Below, one piece after another: positions 24,338 through 34,238 of a stretch of 38,898 bases of DNA (position 1 is its first letter; each line of letters begins with the position of its first letter). A program made the translations under genes and the position numbers. Origin of the DNA: Acidovorax sp. (GTDB lineage Bacteria; Pseudomonadota; Gammaproteobacteria; Burkholderiales; Burkholderiaceae_C); NCBI RefSeq assembly GCF_022763525.1, contig NZ_JALEGG010000204.1, positions 1 to 38,898 on the forward strand, written 5' to 3'. The notes below the pieces were generated by a model. The model was not told where the DNA came from, ran no database searches, and saw only the letters and a list, made by a program, of their open reading frames with translations.

Positions 24338-25129
24338 TCATGGCTCAATCTGTCGCTTGAGCTTTCTCTGCAGCAGCAAAATCCACGCCTCAAAATCTTC
24401 GTACTCATCGGCTGTAATTTTGGCTGGCCAACTCAGCACAAAGGCACGCCCGTCTGGCAGCTTGTAGACATCATTGACGATGTCTCCCATTTGGGATTGG
24501 GGCACCACTACCACCGAAGGCGCAGCGGGGGCAGCAGCCGCTTGCATTACCGTACGGGGAGGAGCATTGCTCATGTCCGGCCCCTCTTCCTCCTCCTCTT
24601 CTTCCTCTTCCTCAAAAGCTACGCGTGGCCCCTGACCCTGAGCAGCCTCGCCAAGCACGCGCTGGGCTACCTCTACTAGTTCCATAGTTTCACGATACGT
24701 GCGAATGGGCGTATCGACAACGCTCTGAACGAACCCTCTCTTAAGCAGGAAAGCGCGTAAAAAGTCATCGGACTTGGGAGGCTTATCGCCATATTCCGCG
24801 CGAAGTTCCGCAAAAAGCGATGGACGGAACGCTGCCCGCAGGATGGCAGTAGCGCGTTCGGTTGAGCTCTTGGGGTCAACGACGATAGTCAGACCATCCT
24901 TGCTGACCTTGAACTCACTATCGCCAACGCCTTCGATCAGCCCGTACTTCTTAAGAGCCGAAATCACCCCCTGCGATGCGCCGTTAAGCCCAGTGTATCC
25001 AAGCGCACTGGCCACAACTGCGGAGCTCGCCTTGTGTGTGTGCGCCTTGTCGTAAAGCTTCGCGGTCAGATCGATAGCTCTGACCAAACTGATTTGCGGG
25101 TAGTTCGGGCTTCGCGCCTTGGTTGCCAT
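24338..25129 (-). CDS. Uncharacterised accessory protein, winged-helix-like N-terminus and polyglutamate linker
   Basis: The 263-residue protein (from ATG 25129, with AGGAG seven bases upstream) does not belong to a family I can name. The N-terminus (SPNYPQISLVRAIDLTAKLY, then ASSAVVASALGYTGLNGASQGVISALKKYGLIEG) looks like a helical winged-helix or DUF-type DNA-binding module. A helical middle follows (FLRAFLLKRGFVQSVVDTPIRTYRETMELVEVAQRVLG). Then come a run of ten glutamates, an Ala/Pro linker, and a C-terminal cap with LPDGRAFVLSWPAKITADEYEDFEAWILLLQRKLKR. GC content is clearly lower than in the neighbours. It is divergent from the 48-codon ORF and bracketed by gene fragments, so it is probably horizontally acquired. 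A regulatory role for the divergent pair is inference. Confidence 0.8.
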   Translation of the reverse strand: MATKARSPNYPQISLVRAIDLTAKLYDKAHTHKASSAVVASALGYTGLNGASQGVISALKKYGLIEGVGDSEFKVSKDGLTIVVDPKSSTERATAILRAAFRPSLFAELRAEYGDKPPKSDDFLRAFLLKRGFVQSVVDTPIRTYRETMELVEVAQRVLGEAAQGQGPRVAFEEEEEEEEEEGPDMSNAPPRTVMQAAAAPAAPSVVVVPQSQMGDIVNDVYKLPDGRAFVLSWPAKITADEYEDFEAWILLLQRKLKRQIEP

Positions 25130-25180
25130 ATCGCGCTCCTTTTCAGTTGTTTGGCGATATTTTCCATTTAACGCACGATA

Positions 25181-25233
25181 AGTCAACTTTTATCTAAATT
25201 GTCGTTGCATCAAGCAACTTGGGGCGCTATGAT
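25181..25233. promoter_or_regulatory. Divergent promoter region of the accessory pair
   Basis: On the plus strand TTGCAT (25205) and TATGAT (25228) with a 17-bp spacer form a good sigma-70 promoter, giving a start near 25240. On the minus strand TTGACT (25181-25186) is a candidate -35 for the larger gene, with an AT-rich, poorly defined -10. Confidence 0.6.
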
Positions 25234-25240
25234 CTCGCCA

Positions 25241-25372
25241 CCCCTCAAAGGTTTTAGAGGGGAAAAGAAAAGGCCCTCGTTGCGAATCGTTCTTGGCGGA
25301 AAGACGCTACGAGGGCCTTAGCAGGTGGGCGAGCAGCCCGATCCTATTCAACCTAACCGCCGTCGAGACGGC
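25241..25372 (+). ncRNA. Structured leader RNA of the small ORF
   Basis: Four hairpins occur in about 130 nt right after the predicted start: CCCCTC/GAGGGG (25243-25262); a perfect 11-bp stem AAGGCCCTCGT/ACGAGGGCCTT (25270-25280 with 25309-25319, 28-nt loop); GGGC-GAGCA-GCCC (25327-25339); and GCCGTC-GA-GACGGC (25359-25372), which ends three bases before the ribosome site. It matches no riboswitch class that I recognise. It may be a cis-regulatory leader or a separate structured RNA. Confidence 0.55.
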
Positions 25373-25391
25373 AGAAAGGAGGTGAGTATGA

Positions 25392-25538
25392 ATGACGCAA
25401 CTGAAGCTGCAACTGCCGATCCCTGAGGGATATCAACTGGTTTTCCGTCCGTGGATCACCCTCAAGAACGGCACTAAGCTCTATGCGCGCCAGATCGGCA
25501 AGCGGGCCTTCCCGCTTATCGTTCCGGTAAGCAAGTAA
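25392..25538 (+). CDS. Small ORF, 48 residues, basic
   Basis: It reads MTQLKLQLPIPEGYQLVFRP, then WITLKNGTKLYARQIGKRAF, then PLIVPVSK. It is preceded by AAGGAGGTGA (25376-25385), a ten-base match to the 16S anti-Shine-Dalgarno region, nine bases after GGAGG. A terminator follows about 60 bp downstream, so the whole transcript would be only about 395 nt. An alternative ATG at 25388 in another frame gives a 12-codon peptide; the longer frame has protein-like composition (amphipathic beta-type segments, Tyr/Trp/Phe and Lys/Arg rich). The function is unknown. It is too small to appear in standard gene calls that use a 60-codon cut-off. Confidence 0.65.
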   Translation: MTQLKLQLPIPEGYQLVFRPWITLKNGTKLYARQIGKRAFPLIVPVSK

Positions 25539-25571
25539 GCTCCGTACAGTCGGCTGCTCATCCAACTCTTC

Positions 25572-25634
25572 TCTCCATGGGGATGGAGACCTAGAGTTTA
25601 GCCCCTGGTCGCCTTTGGCGCCAGGGGCTTTTTT
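25572..25634 (+). terminator. Hairpin plus strong rho-independent terminator after small ORF
   Basis: TCTCCAT-GGGG-ATGGAGA (25572-25589) is followed by GCCCCTGG...CCAGGGGC (25601-25628), which has an inner CGCC-TTT-GGCG extension and then six T. The second hairpin is a textbook terminator. Confidence 0.9.
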
Positions 25635-25714
25635 ACCTGCATAAGCACCCAGAGGATGGCGATCCGGCGTCCAGTCAAACTGCCTGCAGGTGCCGTTTTC
25701 TCTCGTCCCGCTGA

Positions 25715-25962
25715 TCAAAACGGCAACCCCGCATAGTTCTCCGCCAACGACCGCAGCGCGTTCTTCGAGGAGAACAAATACGCTAGGTCAGCGTCCTGCA
25801 GCTTCTGGTCGTGAGCAAGCGAATAGGGGACACTGCGCAGCACGGTCGCCATACCTCCACGAGAAGCGCGGGCCCCCACACGCGGTTCAGAGCCTTTTCG
25901 GAGTATTTGTCGAGCCCCGCACGATCGCCGTTTTGGTAGCGCACCACCACGGTGTGGTGCAG
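25715..25962 (-). pseudogene. Degenerate 3' fragment of a second pobA
   Basis: The minus strand decodes to the last 80 or so residues of 4-hydroxybenzoate 3-monooxygenase: SLAENYAGLPF at the end (pobA here ends [11 protein letters not shown]), before it [16 protein letters not shown], and upstream [22 protein letters not shown] one-base insertion near TCGTGGAGGTATG breaks the frame, and similarity stops at about 25962. It is a decayed, 5'-truncated copy, the right-hand counterpart of the esterase fragment at 23905-24115. Confidence 0.88.
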
Positions 25963-26010
25963 TCAGTTAGAAGTCTGATGCACCGCCGACCATCGCAGGG
26001 CGTCAGTCGT

Positions 26011-26172
26011 CTACTCCGCCGTGCCCGGCGTGCGTTCAGCCGGTGTCTGCAATCTGCTGGCTTCTTCTTTCGCCTTCTTCCCTTGATCGTGATGCCACTT
26101 GATGGCGTAGAACATGCAGGTGCCAAACACGAGCACCTTGAAGGTGATGAAGACTATCGGGACCCAATCCAT
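26011..26172 (-). CDS. Small single-span membrane protein
   Basis: The 53-residue protein has one hydrophobic segment (WVPIVFITFKVLVFGTCMFYAI) followed by a charged tail (KWHHDQGKKAKEEASRLQ). ATG 26172 is preceded at a distance by AGGAAAG; the frame is open further upstream but looks non-coding there. I do not recognise a function. It lies between the pobA fragment and intact pobA on the same strand and may be an old neighbour of pobA. It could also be a spurious frame, but the composition is protein-like. Confidence 0.6.
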   Translation of the reverse strand: MDWVPIVFITFKVLVFGTCMFYAIKWHHDQGKKAKEEASRLQTPAERTPGTAE

Positions 26173-26582
26173 TTGTGATGGCTTTCCTGGTTGCTGATGG
26201 GCGCCCACTACCGTCCAGTGCAGCGCCTCAAAACGCTGCGTCAGCAGCTTCATCGTGTTCAAGTCATCGTCGATTTGCACATCGACAGCACGGGGCCAAT
26301 GATCTGAAAACTTGGGGCGATGCTATCGGGCCTGCTGTGCGGGCGTAAGCATCAGTTCTGCCTAAATTTTCCGTAGCAGATGGCAATTGCCGTGCAGGGC
26401 GGCTGAATGAAAAGTGGCATTGTCATGAGGGCTGCATGGAGCCGCAGTGCGCAGGCCGTAGGGCGCGCCGCGTGAGCAGACGGAGCGCCACTTGCACACA
26501 ACGCCGACCGCACACACAAAAGGCCTGCATGAGAGAACCCCATGCAGGGCTTGGATGGGGTGGCAGTGCTAATGCCGGGCGC
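26173..26582. other. 410-bp gap between small membrane gene and pobA
   Basis: No convincing coding frame was found. It holds the pobA terminator hairpin near its right end. The rest is unremarkable and less GC-rich than the genes; I see nothing else in it. Confidence 0.5.
26517..26548 (-). terminator. Probable pobA terminator
   Basis: CCTGCATG-AGAGAACCC-CATGCAGG is an 8-bp stem followed on the minus strand by CCTTTTGTG. It lies 35 bp after the pobA stop codon. The T run is short. Confidence 0.6.
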
Positions 26583-28752
<2,170 letters not shown>

Positions 28753-29032
28753 ACAGCATCCGGCCACGGCAGCGGCACCAGGTCTCGGCGGCGGAGGCTT
28801 AAGGCAGCGCGGCCGGCCCCAACGCCGGCTCCTGGAAGCGTTCGGCCAGCGGCGGCCCTGGGCCTATCTCATGGACGGGTCTTCAGGGCCACTGCGGCTC
28901 CAGCGCAAGGAATGAGGGTGAGATCCAGGCCCGCCATCGATATAAGTTGCAGGCATATTACTTAGTACGCTCATCCTATTGCCGAATTTTCTGGGGGGTT
29001 TGACACTGCGCGTGTCTGAATCAGGCCCCGCC

Positions 29033-30658
29033 ATGACCCTCTCCTCTTCGTCCAACACCAGCCCCGCCCCAACCCCTCGCCCTACCGTGCGTGAAGCCGT
29101 GCTGCGCTTGCTGCGCCACCTGCACATCGACACGGTGTTCGGCAACCCCGGCTCTACCGAGCTGCCCATGTTCCGCGACTTCCCGAGCGACTTCCGTTAC
29201 GTGCTGGGTTTGCAGGAGTCGGTGGTGGTGGGCATGGCCGACGGCTATGCGCAGGCCACGGGCAACGCCGCGCTGGTGAACCTGCACTCCGCAGCGGGGG
29301 TGGGCCACGCCATGGGCAACATCTTCACGGCGTTCAAGAACCAAACGCCGCTCATCGTCACCGCCGGCCAGCAGGCGCGCTCCATCCTGCCGTTTGACCC
29401 GTTCCTCTCGGCCATGCAGGCCACCGACCTGCCCAAGCCCTATGTGAAGTGGGCGTGCGAACCCGCACGGGCCGAAGACGTGCCCCGGGCCCTGGCGCGG
29501 GCCTATCACGTGGCGATGCAGGCGCCCCGCGGGCCGGTGTTCGTGTCCATCCCTGCAGACGACTGGGATCAACCCGCAGACCATGTGGAGCCGCGCCAGG
29601 TCAGCCGCAGCATGGCACCCGACCCCGCCGTGCTGTGCCAGGTGGCCGATGCGCTCAACAGCGCACGCCGCCCGGCCATCGTGGCGGGCACGGGGGTGGA
29701 CCGTGACGGCGCGATGGACTTGCTGGTGCAGCTGGCCGAGCGCCACCGAGCGCCGGTGTACACCGCACCCATGAGCGCGCGCTGCGCGTTTCCGGAAACC
29801 CACCGCTTCTTTGGCGGCTTCCTGCCCGCCATGCGCGAGCGCATTGTCGAGAAACTCGCGGGGCATGACTTGGTGCTGGTGCTGGGGGCGCCCGCGTTTC
29901 TGTACCACGTCGAAGGGCAGGGGCCGCACCTTCCCCAAGGCGCCGCGCTCTGGCAGATCGTGGACGACCCGCAGATGGCGGCCTGGACGCCCTTCGGCAA
30001 CAGCCTGGTGGCGAGCCTGCACCTGGCAGTGGGTGCATTGCTGCAGGCATGCAACCCACCGCAGCGCCCGCTGCCCGCGGCGGCTGCGCGGCCGGAGCCC
30101 GCAGCCGCCAGCAGCCCCATGGAGGTCGCCTATGCCCTCCAGGTGCTCAACGTGGTACGCCGCGAAGAGGACGTGGTGGTGGAAGAGGCCCCGGGCTCGC
30201 GCGGCGTGATGCAGGCGCGGCTGCCCATGGCGGGGCCAGGCAGCTTCTACACCATGGCCAGCGGCGGCCTGGGCTACGGCATGCCGGCGGCGGTGGGCCT
30301 GGCGCTGGGCCGCCAGCGCATGGGCTTGAAGGGGCGCACCATCGCGCTCATCGGCGACGGCTCCAGCATGTACTCCATCCAGGCGCTGTACACCGCCGCG
30401 CAGCTGGCCCTGCCCATCACCTTCGTGATCCTCAATAACCGACGCTATGCGGCCTTGCAGGACTTCGCGCCGGTGTTTGGCTTCGCCCCGGGCGAGAAGC
30501 CCGCCGGCACGGACCTGCCCGAGCTCGACTTTGTATCGCTGGCGCGCGGCCAGGGCATGGAAGCCACGCGGGCCGACGACCCTTCGCGGCTGGCAGAAGA
30601 CCTCCGCGCCGCCCTCAACGCCCCAGGCCCCTGCCTGATCGAGCTGGTGGTTGCCTGA
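29033..30658 (+). CDS. mdlC: Benzoylformate decarboxylase (ThDP enzyme)
   Basis: The 541-residue ThDP-dependent decarboxylase carries the active-site set of benzoylformate decarboxylase: Ser41 in FGNPGSTELP, Glu62 in GLQESVVVGMADG, His85 in NLHSAAG, and a later His in CAFPETHRFFGG. The ThDP site is GDGSSMYSIQAL ending in ILNN. It decarboxylates aryl glyoxylates (benzoylformate or a ring-substituted analogue) to the aldehyde, which the next gene can oxidise. I chose ATG 29033 (MTLSSSSNTS). GTG 29012 is in frame and closer to the G-rich stretch at 28991, so the start is uncertain by seven codons. Confidence 0.9.
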   Translation: MTLSSSSNTSPAPTPRPTVREAVLRLLRHLHIDTVFGNPGSTELPMFRDFPSDFRYVLGLQESVVVGMADGYAQATGNAALVNLHSAAGVGHAMGNIFTAFKNQTPLIVTAGQQARSILPFDPFLSAMQATDLPKPYVKWACEPARAEDVPRALARAYHVAMQAPRGPVFVSIPADDWDQPADHVEPRQVSRSMAPDPAVLCQVADALNSARRPAIVAGTGVDRDGAMDLLVQLAERHRAPVYTAPMSARCAFPETHRFFGGFLPAMRERIVEKLAGHDLVLVLGAPAFLYHVEGQGPHLPQGAALWQIVDDPQMAAWTPFGNSLVASLHLAVGALLQACNPPQRPLPAAAARPEPAAASSPMEVAYALQVLNVVRREEDVVVEEAPGSRGVMQARLPMAGPGSFYTMASGGLGYGMPAAVGLALGRQRMGLKGRTIALIGDGSSMYSIQALYTAAQLALPITFVILNNRRYAALQDFAPVFGFAPGEKPAGTDLPELDFVSLARGQGMEATRADDPSRLAEDLRAALNAPGPCLIELVVA

Positions 30659-30708
30659 CCCCGGCGCCGGGCTTTTGAACACCCAACACATCAACCAGGA
30701 GACATGAC

Positions 30709-32166
30709 ATGAGCAACAACACCATCACCATGCTGATCAATGGCCAGGCCCGTGCCGCCAGCAACGGCGTCACCTTCACGCGCACCAACCCGCTGGATGG
30801 GGAGGTCGCCACCACGGCCCCTGCCGCCACGCCGCAGGACGCAGTAGCGGCCGTGGAGGCCGCCGCTGCAGCTTTTCCGGCCTGGTCGCAGACAGCGCCC
30901 GGGGAGCGCCGCGCGCTGCTGCTCAAGGCCGCACAGTCCCTCGAAGCCAAGGCCGCGGATTTCACTGCCGCCATGGCTTCGGAGATCGGCGCTTCCGGCA
31001 TCTGGGCCGGCTTCAACGTGCACCTGGCCGCGGACATGCTGGTGGAGGCGGCCGCGCTGACCACCCAGATCAGCGGCGAGGTCATCCCATCGAACGTGCC
31101 CGGCAGCTTGGCAATGGGCACGCGGCAGGCCGCTGGCGTGGTACTGGGCATGGCGCCGTGGAACGCGCCGGTGATCCTGGGCGTGCGCGCCGTGGCTGTG
31201 CCGCTGGCTTGCGGCAACACCGTGGTGCTCAAGGGCAGCGAGCTGTGCCCCGCCACGCACGGGCTCATCATCCAGGCCCTGCAAGAGGCGGGGCTGCCGC
31301 CCGGCGTGGTCAACTTTGTGACCAACGCGCCCGAGGACGCCGCCGAGGTGGTGGAAGCCATGGTCTCGCACCCGGCTGTCAAGCGCGTGAACTTCACGGG
31401 CTCGACCCACGTGGGGCGCATCATCGCCGCGCGCTGCGCGTTTCACCTCAAGCCGTCGGTGCTGGAGCTGGGGGGCAAGGCCCCGCTGCTGGTGCTGGAC
31501 GATGCCGACCTGGATGCGGCCGTCAACGGCGCAGCATTTGGCGCCTTTGCCAATTCCGGGCAGATCTGCATGTCCACCGAGCGCATCGTGGTGGACCAGA
31601 AGATCGCCGATGCCTTCGTATCCAGGCTGGCCGCCAAGGCCCAGGCCCTGCCGCTGGGCGACCCGCGCAAGGGGCCGGTGGTGCTGGGCTCGGTGGTGGA
31701 CATGCGCACGGTGCGCCGCGTCAACGAGCTCATCGACGATGCCCTGGCCAAGGGCGCCAAGCTGGTGTGCGGCGGCAAGGCCGACAATACGCTCATGCCC
31801 GCCACCCTGCTGGACAACGTGACCGCGGCCATGCGCATCTACAGCGAGGAAACCTTTGCGCCCGTGAAGGCCATCGTGCGGGTGGACGGCGAGGAAGCCG
31901 CCATCGCCTGCGCCAATGACAACGCCTTCGGCCTGTCGGCCGCCGTATTCACTGCCGACACCGCGCGCGGCTGGCGCGTGGCGCAGCGCATCGAATCCGG
32001 CATCTGCCACATCAACGGCCCCACCGTGCACGACGAAGCCCAGATGCCGTTTGGCGGCGTCAAGGCCAGTGGCTGGGGCCGCTTTGGCGGGCGCGCCGGC
32101 ATCGAAGCCTTCACCGATCTGCGCTGGATCACGGTGCAGACCACGGCCCGGCACTACCCGTTCTGA
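30709..32166 (+). CDS. Aromatic aldehyde dehydrogenase (vanillin/benzaldehyde type)
   Basis: The 485-residue NAD(P)-dependent aldehyde dehydrogenase has Asn152 (APWNAPV), the general base Glu253 (LELGGKAPL) and the catalytic Cys287 (NSGQICMSTE), with a C-terminal FGGVKASGWGRFGG. Segments such as STERIVVDQKIADAFV and GICHINGPTVHDEAQMPFGGVKASG are typical of vanillin, salicylaldehyde and benzaldehyde dehydrogenases. It lies 50 bp after mdlC, with AGGAG before the ATG. It probably oxidises the aldehyde made by MdlC, giving benzoate or 4-hydroxybenzoate. Only the latter would be a PobA substrate. Confidence 0.92.
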   Translation: MSNNTITMLINGQARAASNGVTFTRTNPLDGEVATTAPAATPQDAVAAVEAAAAAFPAWSQTAPGERRALLLKAAQSLEAKAADFTAAMASEIGASGIWAGFNVHLAADMLVEAAALTTQISGEVIPSNVPGSLAMGTRQAAGVVLGMAPWNAPVILGVRAVAVPLACGNTVVLKGSELCPATHGLIIQALQEAGLPPGVVNFVTNAPEDAAEVVEAMVSHPAVKRVNFTGSTHVGRIIAARCAFHLKPSVLELGGKAPLLVLDDADLDAAVNGAAFGAFANSGQICMSTERIVVDQKIADAFVSRLAAKAQALPLGDPRKGPVVLGSVVDMRTVRRVNELIDDALAKGAKLVCGGKADNTLMPATLLDNVTAAMRIYSEETFAPVKAIVRVDGEEAAIACANDNAFGLSAAVFTADTARGWRVAQRIESGICHINGPTVHDEAQMPFGGVKASGWGRFGGRAGIEAFTDLRWITVQTTARHYPF

Positions 32167-32491
32167 CGTGCTGGCGGCCGGATGCGTTGAGCTGGACTTG
32201 CGTGATCCCGGCCCTTCCTCTCGGCTCTGGCGCTGTCGCCCTTTCACGGTGTCTGGCCAGCGTGTTGGCCCGGGGGCATCGCGTGATCCCGAGGCGCCAA
32301 TGAAGCGGCTGCTTCTGCCGCTCTTTCAGGAGCGGATGGCGTGCCGCCCCGGGAGCGGTGGCCGGAGGTTCTCGCGTCCAAATACCGGCATGGGACGTTG
32401 ATGCCTCCTGCTGACACGCCGCTGTCAGCAGCCCCCAATCACCATCACGGCTTCTTTCTTTCCATCACTCGTTGAACGACAGGAGCCTTTC
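32167..32491. other. 325-bp gap with two dyads, before VOC gene
   Basis: No gene is seen. It contains CCGCTC-TTTCAG-GAGCGG (32318-32335), possibly an end signal for the aldehyde dehydrogenase transcript but without a T run. It also contains CTGCTGACA-CGCCGC-TGTCAGCAG (32408-32431), a perfect 9-bp stem or operator 61 bp before the next start. Confidence 0.6.
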
Positions 32492-32869
32492 ATGAAGAAC
32501 GCCATCGCCTGGTTTGAAATCCCCACCACCCAGCTGGACCGCGCCCAAGCCTTTTACGAAGCCGTGCTGGGCCAGCCCATGCGGCGCGAGGCCATGGGGC
32601 CCAGCGAAGGCGCCGTGTTTGCCTATGACCCCGAAGCTGATGGCGCGGGCGGCGCGCTGATGATGGGCCCAACGGCGCCGCGGGTATCGGACAGCGGCAC
32701 ACTGGTCTACCTGGACGCCTCGCCCTCGCTCGACGCGGCGCTGGAACGCGCGGTGGCCCAGGGCGGCCGCGTGGCCCTGCCGCGCCAAGCGCTGCCGCCG
32801 GGCATGGGCTTCTTTGCCCACATCCAGGACCTGGACGGCAACCGCGTCGGGTTGCATGCGCCCAACTGA
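32492..32869 (+). CDS. VOC-family (glyoxalase-fold) protein 1
   Basis: The 125-residue protein shows the VOC beta-alpha-beta-beta-beta layout: IAWFEIPTTQLDRAQAFYEAVLGQPM at the N-terminus and GMGFFAHIQDLDGNRVGLHAPN at the C-terminus. The family includes glyoxalases, dioxygenases and resistance proteins. I cannot assign a reaction. AGGAG precedes the ATG by eight bases. It is 24 bp before a second VOC gene, so the two are probably co-expressed. Confidence 0.85.
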   Translation: MKNAIAWFEIPTTQLDRAQAFYEAVLGQPMRREAMGPSEGAVFAYDPEADGAGGALMMGPTAPRVSDSGTLVYLDASPSLDAALERAVAQGGRVALPRQALPPGMGFFAHIQDLDGNRVGLHAPN

Positions 32870-32893
32870 TCTCGACACCCGAAAGGAGATTCC

Positions 32894-33322
32894 ATGGAAA
32901 CACAGGAACTGCACCGTGGCCGGCTCATCGACCACATCCAGCTGGTCGTGCGCGATCTGGCCGCGAGCCGCACGTTTTACGCGGCCGTATTCGAAGCCCT
33001 GAATGTGCCAATGGGTGGCACCGCCGAGGACTACTTCTGGGCGGATGAGCTGTTCATCTCCACCGCCGACAGCGTGGCCGCGCAAGGGCACCTCACCGGG
33101 CGGCACCACCTGGCCTTCCAGGCACAGGACCGGGCGATGGTGGAGGCGTTCTACAAAGCCGCCCTGGCCCATGGCGGCAAGGACAACGGTGCGCCGGGCG
33201 AGCGGCCCTACCACCCCGGCTACTACGCCGCGTTTGTGCTGGACCCGGACGGCAACAACATCGAAGCGGTGTTCCACGGCGAGGCGCAGCGCAGCGCGCC
33301 CTCGGTCAAGGTGACGTTCTGA
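32894..33322 (+). CDS. VOC-family protein 2
   Basis: The 142-residue VOC protein has an N-terminal metal-site His ([27 protein letters not shown]), a central His pair ([19 protein letters not shown]) and a C-terminal Glu ([12 protein letters not shown]). These fit a metal-dependent glyoxalase-fold enzyme. A strong AGGAG lies before the ATG. The sequence resembles the VOC group often annotated as glyoxalase-like; no substrate can be given. Confidence 0.87.
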   Translation: METQELHRGRLIDHIQLVVRDLAASRTFYAAVFEALNVPMGGTAEDYFWADELFISTADSVAAQGHLTGRHHLAFQAQDRAMVEAFYKAALAHGGKDNGAPGERPYHPGYYAAFVLDPDGNNIEAVFHGEAQRSAPSVKVTF

Positions 33323-33330
33323 CCGGCTCC

Positions 33331-33870
33331 ATGCAACAGCAGGCCCTGTGGCAGGACGCGGGCGCCGTTGCTCCCATCGCGCGCACGAGCGCCATGGCGG
33401 CCCCGTCCGCGCCCCACCCGCTGCGGCGCAACTGGATCGCCGTGGCCAGCGCCCAGCACGCCCGCCGGGGCTGCGCCACGCCAGGGACCGGCTTCATGCA
33501 GGTGTGCCACGGCAAGGCAGCGCCGCTGCGGCGCGTGCAGGCTGGGGACCGCGTGGCCTACTACGCGCCCACGGTCACGATGGGCGGCAAGGACCGATTG
33601 CAGGCGTTTGTGTCGATCGGCATCGCACAGCCCGGCGAGCCGTACGCGTTTGACATGGGCGGCGGGTTCGTGCCCTTCCGCAAGGACGTGGCTTATGTGC
33701 CCGCGCAGGACGCGCCGATTGCGCCGCTGCTGGACAGCCTGGAGTTTGTGGAAGACCGCACGCGGTGGGGCGCCAAGTTCCGCTTCGGGCTGTTCGCCGT
33801 CAGCGACCACGACATGCGGCTGATTGCACGGGCGATGCAGGCCGACACGCGGGCGCTGGATCTTGCGTAG
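33331..33870 (+). CDS. EVE-domain protein
   Basis: The 179-residue frame contains an EVE (PUA-like) domain from about residue 33: [52 protein letters not shown] and a C-terminal [27 protein letters not shown] domains bind modified bases in DNA or RNA; stand-alone ones are uncharacterised. ATG 33331 is eight bases after the VOC gene, and ATG 33394 (MAAPSAPH) is equally good, giving 158 residues. It is probably read as part of the VOC transcript. Confidence 0.85.
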   Translation: MQQQALWQDAGAVAPIARTSAMAAPSAPHPLRRNWIAVASAQHARRGCATPGTGFMQVCHGKAAPLRRVQAGDRVAYYAPTVTMGGKDRLQAFVSIGIAQPGEPYAFDMGGGFVPFRKDVAYVPAQDAPIAPLLDSLEFVEDRTRWGAKFRFGLFAVSDHDMRLIARAMQADTRALDLA

Positions 33871-34234
33871 AGCCTGGGCCGCCCGCGCTGCGGGGTCCCT
33901 CAGCACACGGCCATCAACGCTTCGACGGTGCGGCGCTGGGCCGCGGTCAGGGCGGCATAGCCCTCGCGCAGCCATCGCTGCACGATCCGATGGATTTCCA
34001 ATTCGACAGCGGTCATGGTGTCCTCCAGCATGAACTGTGGTGAGGCAGGGAGCCGGTCGCCCGGCGCGTGCCACTGTGCCAGCTCAGCGCTGCGGGCAGC
34101 GGGGCAATGAGGCGGGGCGATGGCCGCCTTTTTGCGGTACCAGGAACCGCGCCGACGGAGTGCTTGGCGCGGAAATGCTTCTCTTTTGATAGCTGGTTGC
34201 GCTTATTCTGCAAGCGCTAGAGCCTCAAAATGCT
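33871..34234. other. 364-bp gap between EVE gene and molybdenum hydroxylase genes
   Basis: It holds a possible 38-codon ORF on the minus strand (33900-34016) and the REP-like copy B near the nicB-like stop. No other gene or clear promoter was seen. Confidence 0.5.
33900..34016 (-). CDS. Possible small ORF, 38 residues
   Basis: It reads MTAVELEIHRIVQRWLREGY, then AALTAAQRRTVEALMAVC, with GGAGG five bases before the ATG. It is mainly helical and amphipathic. The ribosome site and composition support it, but with this length chance cannot be excluded. It is convergent with the EVE gene. Confidence 0.4.
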   Translation of the reverse strand: MTAVELEIHRIVQRWLREGYAALTAAQRRTVEALMAVC

Positions 34235-34238
34235 TCAA
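34183..34238 (+). repeat. REP-like hairpin element, copy B
   Basis: It reads CTTTTGATAGCTGGTTGCGC, then TTATTCTG, then CAAGCGCTAGAGCCTCAAAA and TGCTTCAAG. The right end reaches the stop codon of the large molybdenum hydroxylase gene. It is the same family as A, C, D and E. Confidence 0.8.

Noticed and set aside
25270-25319. 11-bp inverted repeat as a retron msr/msd or IS end
   Set aside because: There is no reverse transcriptase or transposase gene nearby and no matching repeat at the other side of the segment. It is better explained as a leader-RNA hairpin.
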